51,187 nt of DNA, taken from positions 1 through 51,187 of the forward strand of contig NZ_JABULX010000030.1 of NCBI RefSeq assembly GCF_013328345.1, read 5' to 3'. Position numbers and translations under genes: made by a program. The notes beneath the pieces are model-generated. The model did no database searches and had not been told where the DNA came from. It was given only the letters and a program-made list of their open reading frames with translations. Shown here piece after piece: positions 33,583 to 41,931 of this stretch (positions are counted from its first letter, which is position 1; each line of letters starts with the position of its first letter). This DNA comes from Marinifaba aquimaris. Its GTDB lineage: Bacteria > Pseudomonadota > Gammaproteobacteria > Enterobacterales > Alteromonadaceae.

Positions 33583-33618
33583 ACTTAGTAACAAGCATTA
33601 TCAAATTAGGTTACTAAG

Positions 33619-36210
33619 ATGAGACTCGACAGACTAACCAGTAAATTTCAGCTCGCTATTTCGGATGCTCAATCCTTGGCTTTAGGTCGTGATCACCAGT
33701 TCATTGAACCTATTCACTTAATGTACTCTTTACTTAATCAGGATAGCGGTGGCACACGTGCTTTACTTGATCTGGCTGATGTGAATGTCAACGGCCTGCG
33801 CTCGCAACTTGCTGAAGCGCTTGATCGCACTCCCAAAGTTGATGGAATTGGTGCAGATATCCAGTTATCTCACAACATGGTTAGCTTATTAAACATGTGT
33901 GACAAACTTTCTCAAAAACGCAAAGACAAATTCATCTCTAGTGAGCTATTTGTGCTGGCTGCAGTAGAAGATAAAGCAACGTTAGGTGATATTTTAAGAA
34001 AATCTGGTGGTAGCAAACAACGCATTGAACAGGCAATTGAGAAATTAAGAGATGGCCAACAGGTTGATGATCAAAATGCTGAAGAAAACCGCCAAGCGTT
34101 AGAAAAGTTCACCATAGATTTAACTGAGCGAGCGGAACAGGGCAAACTTGACCCTGTTATTGGCAGAGACAGCGAAATAAGAAGAACTATTCAAGTTTTA
34201 CAACGCCGTACTAAGAACAACCCGGTATTAATAGGTGAGCCTGGTGTTGGTAAAACCGCAATTGCTGAAGGGTTAGCCCAACGTATTATCAATGGCGAAG
34301 TGCCTGAAGGCTTAAAGAGCAAACGCGTGTTATCTCTTGATTTAGGTGCCTTAGTCGCTGGTGCAAAATACCGTGGTGAATTTGAAGAAAGACTAAAATC
34401 GGTTCTCAATGAGTTATCCAAAGCTGAAGGCCAAGTGATTCTGTTTATTGATGAATTACATACGATGGTGGGTGCCGGTAAGACGGACGGTGCGATGGAT
34501 GCTGGCAATATGCTCAAACCGGCATTAGCGCGTGGAGAATTACACTGTGTAGGTGCAACTACTTTAGATGAATATCGTCAGTATATTGAAAAAGATGCAG
34601 CGCTTGAGCGACGCTTTCAAAAAGTATTGGTCGATCAACCCAGTGTTGAAGATACCATTGCTATCTTACGTGGATTAAAAGAACGCTATGAGCTTCATCA
34701 CTCTGTAGAAATTACTGATCCGGCCATTGTTGCCGCTGCTTCTTTATCTCATCGCTATATTTCGGATAGACAATTACCTGACAAAGCGATTGATCTGATC
34801 GATGAAGCCGCCTCTAGTATTCGTATGGAAATTGACTCTAAACCTGAAGAGTTAGATAAATTGGAGCGCCGTATTATTAAGCTCAAACTAGAGCAGCAAG
34901 CACTCGTTAAAGAGCAAGATGAAGCCAGTAAAAAGCGTTTATCTTCGTTAAATGAGGATTTAGCCAATACAGAGATGCGTTACAGCGAGTTAGATGAAGT
35001 ATGGCATTCTGAAAAAGCTGCTTTGGCAGGCGCGCAAAATATTAAATCTGAATTAGAGCAGGCGAGATTAGATCTTGAATTAGCCTCTCGTGCGCAAGAT
35101 TTAAATCGCATGTCTGAATTGCAGTACGGCAAAATTCCAGAGCTAGAAAGGCAACTCGATTTAGCCAGTCAGGCTGAAATGCAAGACATGAACTTGTTAA
35201 AACACCGAGTAACGGACAGTGAAATTGCTGATGTGTTATCAAGGTGGACAGGTATTCCTGTTTCTAAAATGCTTGAAGGTGAAAGAGATAAGTTACTGCG
35301 TTTAGAGCAAGAACTACACCGCCGCGTTGTTGGTCAAAACGAAGCTGTATCTGCCGTTGCGAATGCGATTAGACGTTCAAGAGCGGGTTTAGGCGACCCA
35401 AACAGACCAATTGGCTCTTTCCTATTTTTGGGGCCCACTGGGGTTGGTAAAACTGAAATATGTAAAGCGCTTGCAAACTTTATGTTTGATTCAGAAGATG
35501 CCATGATCCGTATTGATATGTCTGAGTTTATGGAAAAACATGCCGTTGCGCGTTTGTTAGGTGCACCTCCGGGTTATGTTGGTTACGAGGAAGGTGGATA
35601 TTTAACTGAAGCGGTGAGAAGAAAGCCATATTCAGTCATCTTACTCGATGAAGTTGAAAAAGCTCACCCAGATGTATTTAACATCTTATTGCAGTTACTC
35701 GACGATGGGCGTTTAACCGATGGTCAGGGACGTACGGTTGATTTTAAGAATACCGTTATCATTATGACCTCTAATTTGGGCTCTGATGTCATCCAAGAAA
35801 AGTTCACGACAGGCCAAATTGACCAAATTCAAGATGCCGTCATGGATGTAGTTGGGCAACACTTCAGACCTGAGTTTATCAATCGTGTTGATGAATCTGT
35901 GGTATTTCATCCGCTTAATAATGAGCACATTAGTGCGATTGCTGAACTACAACTTACAGGCCTTAAAAAACGTTTAGAAGAACGCGAATTAGGTATAGAA
36001 ATGAGTAAAGCGGCACTTGCTCATATTGCCCGAGCCGGCTTTGATCCAGTTTATGGCGCAAGACCGCTGAAAAGAGCTATTCAACAAGAAGTCGAAAACC
36101 TATTAGCACAAGCAATTCTTTCAGGAAAAGTGGTATCGGGTCAGACGATTGTGGTGGACGTTGTCGATGATAAGTTAACTTTTAAAGCCAGAAATGGCCT
36201 TAAACATTAA
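33619..36210 (+). CDS. clpB: ATP-dependent disaggregase ClpB
   Basis: An 863-residue Hsp100 chaperone that pulls polypeptides out of aggregates with DnaK/DnaJ/GrpE. The N domain (~1-145) is followed by NBD1 (Walker A G-E-P-G-V-G-K-T, Walker [10 protein letters not shown]), the M-domain coiled coil (~410-530, K-L-E-R-R-I-I-K-L) and NBD2 ([24 protein letters not shown]). It has no ClpP-binding loop. The whole protein is intact, close to E. coli ClpB (857). The start is the ATG that gives [11 protein letters not shown]. It is under a sigma-32 promoter. Confidence 0.98.
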   Translation: MRLDRLTSKFQLAISDAQSLALGRDHQFIEPIHLMYSLLNQDSGGTRALLDLADVNVNGLRSQLAEALDRTPKVDGIGADIQLSHNMVSLLNMCDKLSQKRKDKFISSELFVLAAVEDKATLGDILRKSGGSKQRIEQAIEKLRDGQQVDDQNAEENRQALEKFTIDLTERAEQGKLDPVIGRDSEIRRTIQVLQRRTKNNPVLIGEPGVGKTAIAEGLAQRIINGEVPEGLKSKRVLSLDLGALVAGAKYRGEFEERLKSVLNELSKAEGQVILFIDELHTMVGAGKTDGAMDAGNMLKPALARGELHCVGATTLDEYRQYIEKDAALERRFQKVLVDQPSVEDTIAILRGLKERYELHHSVEITDPAIVAAASLSHRYISDRQLPDKAIDLIDEAASSIRMEIDSKPEELDKLERRIIKLKLEQQALVKEQDEASKKRLSSLNEDLANTEMRYSELDEVWHSEKAALAGAQNIKSELEQARLDLELASRAQDLNRMSELQYGKIPELERQLDLASQAEMQDMNLLKHRVTDSEIADVLSRWTGIPVSKMLEGERDKLLRLEQELHRRVVGQNEAVSAVANAIRRSRAGLGDPNRPIGSFLFLGPTGVGKTEICKALANFMFDSEDAMIRIDMSEFMEKHAVARLLGAPPGYVGYEEGGYLTEAVRRKPYSVILLDEVEKAHPDVFNILLQLLDDGRLTDGQGRTVDFKNTVIIMTSNLGSDVIQEKFTTGQIDQIQDAVMDVVGQHFRPEFINRVDESVVFHPLNNEHISAIAELQLTGLKKRLEERELGIEMSKAALAHIARAGFDPVYGARPLKRAIQQEVENLLAQAILSGKVVSGQTIVVDVVDDKLTFKARNGLKH

Positions 36211-36286
36211 CTATCGATTGGTGATTTGCTCTGTTTCAAGTAAACTGGCAGGGCAGTTATCAAAAAAATAAAGTGATAGGGCATTA

Positions 36287-37078
36287 ATGACTGAACAACA
36301 AACTCAACCCAGACGCGGTGTGTACTTACTTCCTAACTTATTAACTACCGCAGGTTTATTTAGCGGCTTTTATGCTGTTATAGCGTCAATGAATAATCAA
36401 TTTGAGAGCGCTGCGATAGCGATCTTTATTGCAATGATTTTTGATGCCCTTGATGGACGTGTTGCACGTGTCACAAACACGCAAAGTGCTTTTGGTGCTG
36501 AATATGACAGTATGGCTGATATGGTTTCATTTGGTATTGCACCAGCACTTGTATCTTACAACTGGGCATTAGCGGGCCTAGGTAAACCCGGTTGGCTGGC
36601 AGCATTTGTTTTCACTGCCGCAGCAGCGCTTCGTCTCGCTAGGTTTAACACAACGGTAGGTACGGCTGATAAGCGATATTTTCAAGGTTTAGCGAGTCCT
36701 GCTGCTGCTGCAATTGTTGCAGGTATGGTATGGCTAGGGGCAGACTATGATATTGAAGGTCAAACGTTCGCCATTTTTGCAGGTTTAATTACGGTTATTT
36801 CTGGCCTATTAATGGTGAGTAACTTTAAGTATTCATCTTTTAAAGAAGTCGACTGGAAAGGAAAAGTCCCATTTATCATGATTTTAGCCATGGTATTGGT
36901 ATTTATTGTGGTGGCGACTGAGCCTGCACTCGTCCTGTTTATGATATTTTGTGGTTATGCGATTTCAGGTCCAATCATGACTTTTCGCTCAGAGAAAGAT
37001 ATTCGCTTAGAGCACATTGTTGGTGAGGCCGATGATCATCATGTCGAGCCTGGTGAAGAAAAGAAAAAATCGGATTAA
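36287..37078 (+). CDS. pssA: CDP-diacylglycerol--serine O-phosphatidyltransferase (membrane type)
   Basis: A 263-residue membrane enzyme of the CDP-alcohol phosphatidyltransferase family, making phosphatidylserine, the precursor of phosphatidylethanolamine. The catalytic motif D-G-x2-A-R-x8-G-x3-D-x3-D is complete in D-A-L-D-G-R-V-A-R ... F-G-A-E-Y-D-S-M-A-D. Several TM spans follow. This is the integral, Bacillus-like type, not the phospholipase-D-like PssA of E. coli. A charged His/Glu/Lys tail ends it. It is separated from clpB by 76 bp and closed by a strong terminator. Confidence 0.9.
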   Translation: MTEQQTQPRRGVYLLPNLLTTAGLFSGFYAVIASMNNQFESAAIAIFIAMIFDALDGRVARVTNTQSAFGAEYDSMADMVSFGIAPALVSYNWALAGLGKPGWLAAFVFTAAAALRLARFNTTVGTADKRYFQGLASPAAAAIVAGMVWLGADYDIEGQTFAIFAGLITVISGLLMVSNFKYSSFKEVDWKGKVPFIMILAMVLVFIVVATEPALVLFMIFCGYAISGPIMTFRSEKDIRLEHIVGEADDHHVEPGEEKKKSD

Positions 37079-37125
37079 TCGATTCAAGTTTTATCTACAC
37101 ACATGAGTTATTTTAAATAACGTTG

Positions 37126-37153
37126 AAAAGCCCGCTTGTGAGCGGGCTTTTTT
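37126..37153 (+). terminator. Terminator after pssA
   Basis: AAAAGCCCGCT/AGCGGGCTTTTTT hairpin with loop TGTG, 48 bp past the stop. Confidence 0.9.
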
Positions 37154-37393
37154 GTGGCCACTTAACTGAACTAAACAATATGCATAAGAGCTCACTATAA
37201 AGCTTGAACGAATGAAGTATTGCTGGTGATGGGTATCGAGCACTTGTTCTAACCTAGCGGTCAGTAGGTATTATCTTTACCTGTTTTTTAGCAAAACTCT
37301 TCTTTAACTATGGTTTATTAGCAAAGATATAACCTAATCAACTTGCACGGTAGCGGGTCGATAGATACCGGCTAATCCGGTTTGAATACACAT

Positions 37394-37421
37394 AAAAAAA
37401 CCAGCCATTAGGCTGGTTTTT
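37394..37421 (-). terminator. Terminator of the porin gene
   Basis: AAACCAGCC/GGCTGGTTT hairpin with an A7 run, which is the T-tract on the minus strand, 26 bp past the porin stop at 37447. Confidence 0.88.
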
Positions 37422-37446
37422 ATTAACTAAGTAAGATTAATTGATT

Positions 37447-38379
37447 TTAGAACTTGTGCTCAAAACCAAGTGAGAAATAGCTCTCATCTTCACCGTCGTC
37501 GTCATTATCGATTGATGTGCCCCAAAGGAATACTTTAGTCATTTTACCAAGTTTGTAATCTGCACCTAAAGTTGCTGATGTTTTTTCGAAATCAGCCACA
37601 TCGTATTCAGCTGTTTGAACTTGAGCTTTCAACTTAAGTTTACCGATTGGGTATGATGCACTAACCATCACACCAGAAATCTCTTCATCGCCTTCAGCTT
37701 CTTCAGACTGTTGAACCATACCACCAAGGGTTAAGTTACCTAATTTACCTTGTAGTGACGCACGTACTGAGTCATAACCTTTAACATCGCTATCTGCTGC
37801 TACAGCAGCAAAAAACTTTGATTTTTTAAGCTTTTTGTCACCGTACATCGCAGCGATTGAAACACCATCTTGACCTCCTTCTTCACCTTCAGCGATATAG
37901 GTCGCTGACACTTTTAAACCGCCAAAAGAAGGCGTAGTGTAGTTCACACTATCCGTTAAACGATTTTCACCTTTCCAAAGGGCTTTAACATCGCCTTCGT
38001 AGTCTGAGAATAAATCAATTTTACCTTGAGCTAGTTTGAAAGGAGTATCGCTTCGACCTAAGAAAACAGAACCAAAACCACCTTTAAGACCAACAAATTG
38101 GTTACGAGCAGTGAGGTTATCTTCTTTGTCATCGATGTTAACCTGCATTTCGAATTTATAGAATGCAGTTAAACCATCTTCTAGTTTGTACTCACCTTTA
38201 ACACCTAGGCGAGATGCATAGCTTTCTACGTCAGTGTAGCTGTCGTTTCCTTCATCGGAAACTTGGAATCCTACGTTGGCTTTACCATAGATAGTTAAAA
38301 GTTTATCTTGCTGCTGGGCAAAAGCCGAAGTTGACAATAATGCTGAAACAGCTAAAGCGATTGGGGTTAACTTTTTCAT
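37447..38379 (-). CDS. PHO-regulated general porin (16-strand Gram-negative type)
   Basis: A 310-residue outer-membrane porin. A signal peptide (~1-21, A-L-L-S-T-S-A-F-A) is followed by alternating strands rich in Tyr, Gly and Asp, with A-R-N-Q-F-V-G-L-K-G-G-F-G-S-V-F-L-G-R-S-D-T-P (the porin strand 3/loop 3 motif) and a C-terminal G-F-E-H-K-F ending in Phe, as needed for BamA. Its promoter has an 18-bp PHO box (38479-38496), so it is a likely PhoE-like channel induced by phosphate starvation. It lies next to phoU-pst on the same strand but with a separate promoter. Confidence 0.9.
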   Translation of the reverse strand: MKKLTPIALAVSALLSTSAFAQQQDKLLTIYGKANVGFQVSDEGNDSYTDVESYASRLGVKGEYKLEDGLTAFYKFEMQVNIDDKEDNLTARNQFVGLKGGFGSVFLGRSDTPFKLAQGKIDLFSDYEGDVKALWKGENRLTDSVNYTTPSFGGLKVSATYIAEGEEGGQDGVSIAAMYGDKKLKKSKFFAAVAADSDVKGYDSVRASLQGKLGNLTLGGMVQQSEEAEGDEEISGVMVSASYPIGKLKLKAQVQTAEYDVADFEKTSATLGADYKLGKMTKVFLWGTSIDNDDDGEDESYFSLGFEHKF

Positions 38380-38462
38380 GGAACAAGTCCTATAAGTTGT
38401 AGTGATTAAATGTATTTATTAAACGAGTTTGTCTAGCGCACCCGTGTTACCAATTGACGGCT

Positions 38463-38468
38463 ATTTTA
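38463..38468 (-). promoter_or_regulatory. -10 element of the porin promoter
   Basis: TAAAAT on the minus strand, exactly 10 bp after the PHO box, the spacing used in classical PhoB-activated promoters. It has no separate -35, as expected when PhoB replaces sigma contact. Confidence 0.7.
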
Positions 38469-38478
38469 TGAAGGGTAG

Positions 38479-38496
38479 ATGACACTTATATTACAG
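38479..38496 (-). promoter_or_regulatory. PHO box upstream of the porin gene
   Basis: On the minus strand CTGTAAT-ATAA-GTGTCAT, two 7-bp repeats separated by an A/T-rich 4-bp spacer (consensus CTGTMAT-N4-CTGTMAT). It is followed 10 bp later by TAAAAT, and it is 100 bp from the start codon. A near-perfect PhoB site. Confidence 0.85.
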
Positions 38497-38551
38497 GTGA
38501 CATATTTTTGTCTTTTTATTGTAATTATTCTGTAACTGAGCGCCTGGCTTG

Positions 38552-38607
38552 AAAATAAAACGCCACTGAACACCCCTACATAGCGCAAAGTATAGGTGTT
38601 CAGCGGC
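38552..38607 (-). terminator. Terminator of the phoU-pst unit
   Basis: Eighteen-base arms with three mismatches (GCCACTGAACACC / GGTGTTCAGCGGC) around a 10-bp loop, followed on the minus strand by a T-rich tail (GTTTTATTTTC), 24 bp past the phoU stop. Confidence 0.75.
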
Positions 38608-38630
38608 AAGTTAATGTTTTGAAATTGTAA

Positions 38631-39344
38631 CTATTTTTTTGTTGCTAACGTCTTTTCAATTTCTTCTCTACTCGTATGGCGGATGTCCTTACCTTTAATT
38701 AAGTAGATAACGTGCTCACAAATGTTTTGGCAACGATCGCCAATGCGCTCTAATGAACGCGTCGCCCATAGCACTTCAATAACCTTAGGAATAGAACGTG
38801 GGTCTTCCATCATATATGTCATTAATTGACGTGTTACGGCTTCATATATTTTATCGACTTGCTTATCCAGTTTATAAACTTCGTAAGCAGCGTCTGCGTC
38901 CATGCGAGCAAATGCATCTAAAACTTGGTTAAGCATCGCGAGTACTTGCTTACCCATGTGTTCTAAATCAACTAGGAACTGAGTTTGATCTCCTGCAAAC
39001 TTATCACGCGCCGCTTTAACAATACGGCAAGATTCATCACCTATACGCTCTAAATCGGCAATGATTTTTGCAATAGCCAGTACCAAGCGCAAATCTATTG
39101 CTGCCGGTTGGCGCTTTGCGATAATGCGCGTGCACTCTAAATCAATATTCATTTCATATTGATTCACTTTGTAGTCGTTAGCGATAACGGTGTCTGCAAG
39201 GTCACGATCAAAGCCGTTAAGTGCTTCCATAGATAGCCTTAACTGCTCTTCAACTAAACCACCCATATCAAGTACGTGACTGAGTACTTGTTCAAGTTCT
39301 TCGTTGAATTGACCCGAAATATGTTTATTTAAGTGTAATTCCAT
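38631..39344 (-). CDS. phoU: Phosphate signalling protein PhoU
   Basis: A 237-residue all-helical protein that links the Pst transporter to the PhoR kinase and silences the Pho response when phosphate is plentiful. It has two repeats of a three-helix bundle, each with a metal-binding E/D-x-x-x-D motif: D-L-E-R-I-G-D-E-S-C-R-I and S-L-E-R-I-G-D-R-C-Q-N-I. It is last in the pst unit, 43 bp after pstB, the E. coli order (pstC-A-B-phoU). Confidence 0.96.
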   Translation of the reverse strand: MELHLNKHISGQFNEELEQVLSHVLDMGGLVEEQLRLSMEALNGFDRDLADTVIANDYKVNQYEMNIDLECTRIIAKRQPAAIDLRLVLAIAKIIADLERIGDESCRIVKAARDKFAGDQTQFLVDLEHMGKQVLAMLNQVLDAFARMDADAAYEVYKLDKQVDKIYEAVTRQLMTYMMEDPRSIPKVIEVLWATRSLERIGDRCQNICEHVIYLIKGKDIRHTSREEIEKTLATKK

Positions 39345-39387
39345 ACTGTATGCCCTTGTGATGTTCTTTTTCTACTGTTGTTAGCGA

Positions 39388-40215
39388 TTAACCGTAACGA
39401 CCTGTGATGTAATCTTCCGTTTTTTTGGTCGAAGGAGCAGTAAATAATTGGTTTGTGTCAGAGTACTCGATTAACTCACCCATGAACATAAACGCGGCAT
39501 AGTTTGAAACACGCGCTGCCTGTTGCATGTTGTGAGTAACGATAACTACAGTATAGGTCTCTTTTAACTCGTTGATTAACTCTTCGATTGTTAAAGTTGA
39601 AATTGGGTCAAGTGCAGACGTTGGTTCATCGAGTAAAAGTACTTTGGGTTCGATAGCAATTGCACGTGCAATAACAAGACGTTGTTGCTGACCACCAGAT
39701 AAGCCAAACGCACTGTCGTTTAGGCGGTCTTTAACTTCATCCCATAACGCAGCCTTACGAAGTGATTTTTCAACCACTTCATCTAAATAACGCTTATCGT
39801 TAATACCTTGAATACGCAGACCATAAACTACATTCTCGTAAATTGATTTAGGGAATGGGTTAGGGCGCTGGAATACCATACCAACGTTTTGACGAAGTGA
39901 TGCGACATCAACATCTTTATCAAAGATATTTTTACCTTCTAACTCAATTGAGCCATCAACACGACAAATATCAACTAAGTCATTCATGCGGTTGATACAA
40001 CGTAATAAAGTTGATTTACCACAACCTGAAGGGCCGATAAATGCAGTTACTTTGCCTTTTGGGATCTTCATGTTGATATCAAATAAAGCCTGCTTGTTAC
40101 CGTAAAACAAGTTTAGGTTTTTCATTTCTAGCGCTGTTTGCTCTGCAGTTAACTGGCTAGGGTCTGTCACTTGATTAGCACTAACTGATGATACTTCTGG
40201 GTTAACTGAAATCAT
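39388..40215 (-). CDS. pstB: Phosphate ABC transporter ATPase PstB
   Basis: A 275-residue ATPase that drives phosphate import. Walker [10 protein letters not shown] (~56-64), Q-loop [10 protein letters not shown] (PstB-specific), signature L-S-G-G-Q-Q-Q-R and Walker [13 protein letters not shown] are complete. The N-terminus is about 20 residues longer than the E. coli protein. It lies between pstA and phoU on the same strand. Confidence 0.97.
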   Translation of the reverse strand: MISVNPEVSSVSANQVTDPSQLTAEQTALEMKNLNLFYGNKQALFDINMKIPKGKVTAFIGPSGCGKSTLLRCINRMNDLVDICRVDGSIELEGKNIFDKDVDVASLRQNVGMVFQRPNPFPKSIYENVVYGLRIQGINDKRYLDEVVEKSLRKAALWDEVKDRLNDSAFGLSGGQQQRLVIARAIAIEPKVLLLDEPTSALDPISTLTIEELINELKETYTVVIVTHNMQQAARVSNYAAFMFMGELIEYSDTNQLFTAPSTKKTEDYITGRYG

Positions 40216-40266
40216 TACAATACCTATAAAATTTTAAATTCTGTTCACTTAAAGTTGCTTGATCTA

Positions 40267-41913
40267 TTAATGTTCAAGTGACTTAAACTTTTCACGTAAA
40301 TGGTTACGGATACCGATAGCGGTAATGTTAAGCGCGACGATTACACTGACTAGTAAGAATGCTGTAGCGTAAACAAGTGGTCGAGCTGCTTCAACGTTAG
40401 GACTTTGGAAACCAACATCATAAATATGGAAACCTAAGTGCATAAATTTACGATCTAAATGTATGAATGGGAAATTACCGTCAAGAGGCAAGGTTGGTGC
40501 CATCTTAACTACACCGACTAACATCAGCGGAGCTACTTCACCTGCTGCACGAGCAACCGCTAAAATTAAACCTGTCATAATTGCAGGGCTTGCCATTGGA
40601 ATAATGATTCGCCATAAGGTTTCTGCTTTTGTTGCACCTAATGCCAAACTACCTTGACGGATAGAAGATGGAATTCGTGATAAACCTTCTTCTGTTGAAA
40701 CGATCACCACTGGTAAGGTTAAAATGGCTAATGTTAGAGCAGACCAAATAACACCTGGTGTACCAAATGTTGGGCTAGGCGATGCTTCTGGATAGAAAAG
40801 TTCATCAATACTGCCACCAAGCATGTAAACGAAGAAACCTAAACCAAATACACCATATACAATACTCGGTACACCGGCTAAGTTGATAACAGCAATACGA
40901 ATAACCTTAGTTACTGCATTTTTCGCTGCATATTCGTGTAGGTAAATAGCTGCGATAACACCAAACGGCGTAACGATAACAGCCATTAACATAACCATGA
41001 ATACCGTACCGAAAATAGCTGGGAATACGCCGCCTTCAGTGTTTGCTTCACGTGGGTCATCAGTAATGAACTTTGATACTTGAATTAAGAAGCGACCCGC
41101 TTTTGTGATAAACGACATATCATTCGGGAACGTTACATCTAACACTTGCGATAGTGGGATGCGAACTTGCTCACCACGCATATCTTTAACAATTACGAAG
41201 TCACGTTCTGCTAACTTTCTTAAATTGAATAATTCTTTTTCAAGTTCTAAGTAGTTTGCTTTTAACTCTTTGCGCTCTTGGTTAAACGCGGCTGAGTCTT
41301 CTGGCGTGAGCTTTTCTTTTAGCTCTAATGCTCTTTCTTCTAAACGGATGCGCTCTAAGCGGTAGTTGATTGAGCCGATAGGACCATTTTGTAAATCTAG
41401 CGCTTCTTCATTGAAGTTTACTGCACGCTCAATTAACTCTTCTAACTGTTCGTTACTAGGATTATCAATGGTTTTACCATCTTCGATAATCTGTGAAACG
41501 AAACCGTAGAAGTTACCGTTTTTAGAACGTTCAAACACGGCGACACCAGAAGGTTTTGTCTGTGTTTGAATGTCTGTGCGTAAGATCCAACGGAAGTCTA
41601 AGTCTACATACTCACGGTTACCCGTTTTGATCAGTAAACGTTCGATCTCTTCGCCTTTAAAGCCTTTTGTATCAACGCCTGCTTGGATTAAGCGGGTTGT
41701 TGGTACATATTCGCGATCGTAAACTTCACCGATAACAACCGCATTTTGACCATTTTGCTGAACATCAAATTGATGGATAGCTGATGGCCAGAAAAAGCTT
41801 AATCCGCGCCATGCAATCAGTAATAAAAGACCGATTACTGATATTAAACTGATACTCACCGCACCTGCAGTCATCCAGATCCAAGGAGAGCCTGATTTAA
41901 ACCAACTTTTCAT
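40267..41913 (-). CDS. pstA: Phosphate ABC transporter permease PstA, extended form
   Basis: A 548-residue permease, nearly double E. coli PstA (296). TM1 is at ~13-35; residues ~40-265 form an extra, mostly charged, predicted periplasmic segment with a long coiled coil (L-R-K-L-A-E-R-D-F-V-I-V end); the usual six-TM permease with the EAA-like loop (L-A-L-G-A-T-K-A-E-T-L-W-R-I-I-I-P) follows from ~295. The reading frame is uninterrupted and the pstB gene follows by 51 bp. It pairs with the extended PstC upstream. Confidence 0.92.
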   Translation of the reverse strand: MKSWFKSGSPWIWMTAGAVSISLISVIGLLLLIAWRGLSFFWPSAIHQFDVQQNGQNAVVIGEVYDREYVPTTRLIQAGVDTKGFKGEEIERLLIKTGNREYVDLDFRWILRTDIQTQTKPSGVAVFERSKNGNFYGFVSQIIEDGKTIDNPSNEQLEELIERAVNFNEEALDLQNGPIGSINYRLERIRLEERALELKEKLTPEDSAAFNQERKELKANYLELEKELFNLRKLAERDFVIVKDMRGEQVRIPLSQVLDVTFPNDMSFITKAGRFLIQVSKFITDDPREANTEGGVFPAIFGTVFMVMLMAVIVTPFGVIAAIYLHEYAAKNAVTKVIRIAVINLAGVPSIVYGVFGLGFFVYMLGGSIDELFYPEASPSPTFGTPGVIWSALTLAILTLPVVIVSTEEGLSRIPSSIRQGSLALGATKAETLWRIIIPMASPAIMTGLILAVARAAGEVAPLMLVGVVKMAPTLPLDGNFPFIHLDRKFMHLGFHIYDVGFQSPNVEAARPLVYATAFLLVSVIVALNITAIGIRNHLREKFKSLEH

Positions 41914-41931
41914 TTTTTAATCTCCTAAAAC

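Larger units (their letters stand above)
37079..37446. other. Intergenic region between two converging genes, no gene seen
   Basis: It contains the pssA terminator (37126-37153) and the porin terminator (37394-37421). The ~240 bp between them has no convincing reading frame with a ribosome site, no tRNA-like structure and no clear repeat. Confidence 0.6.
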
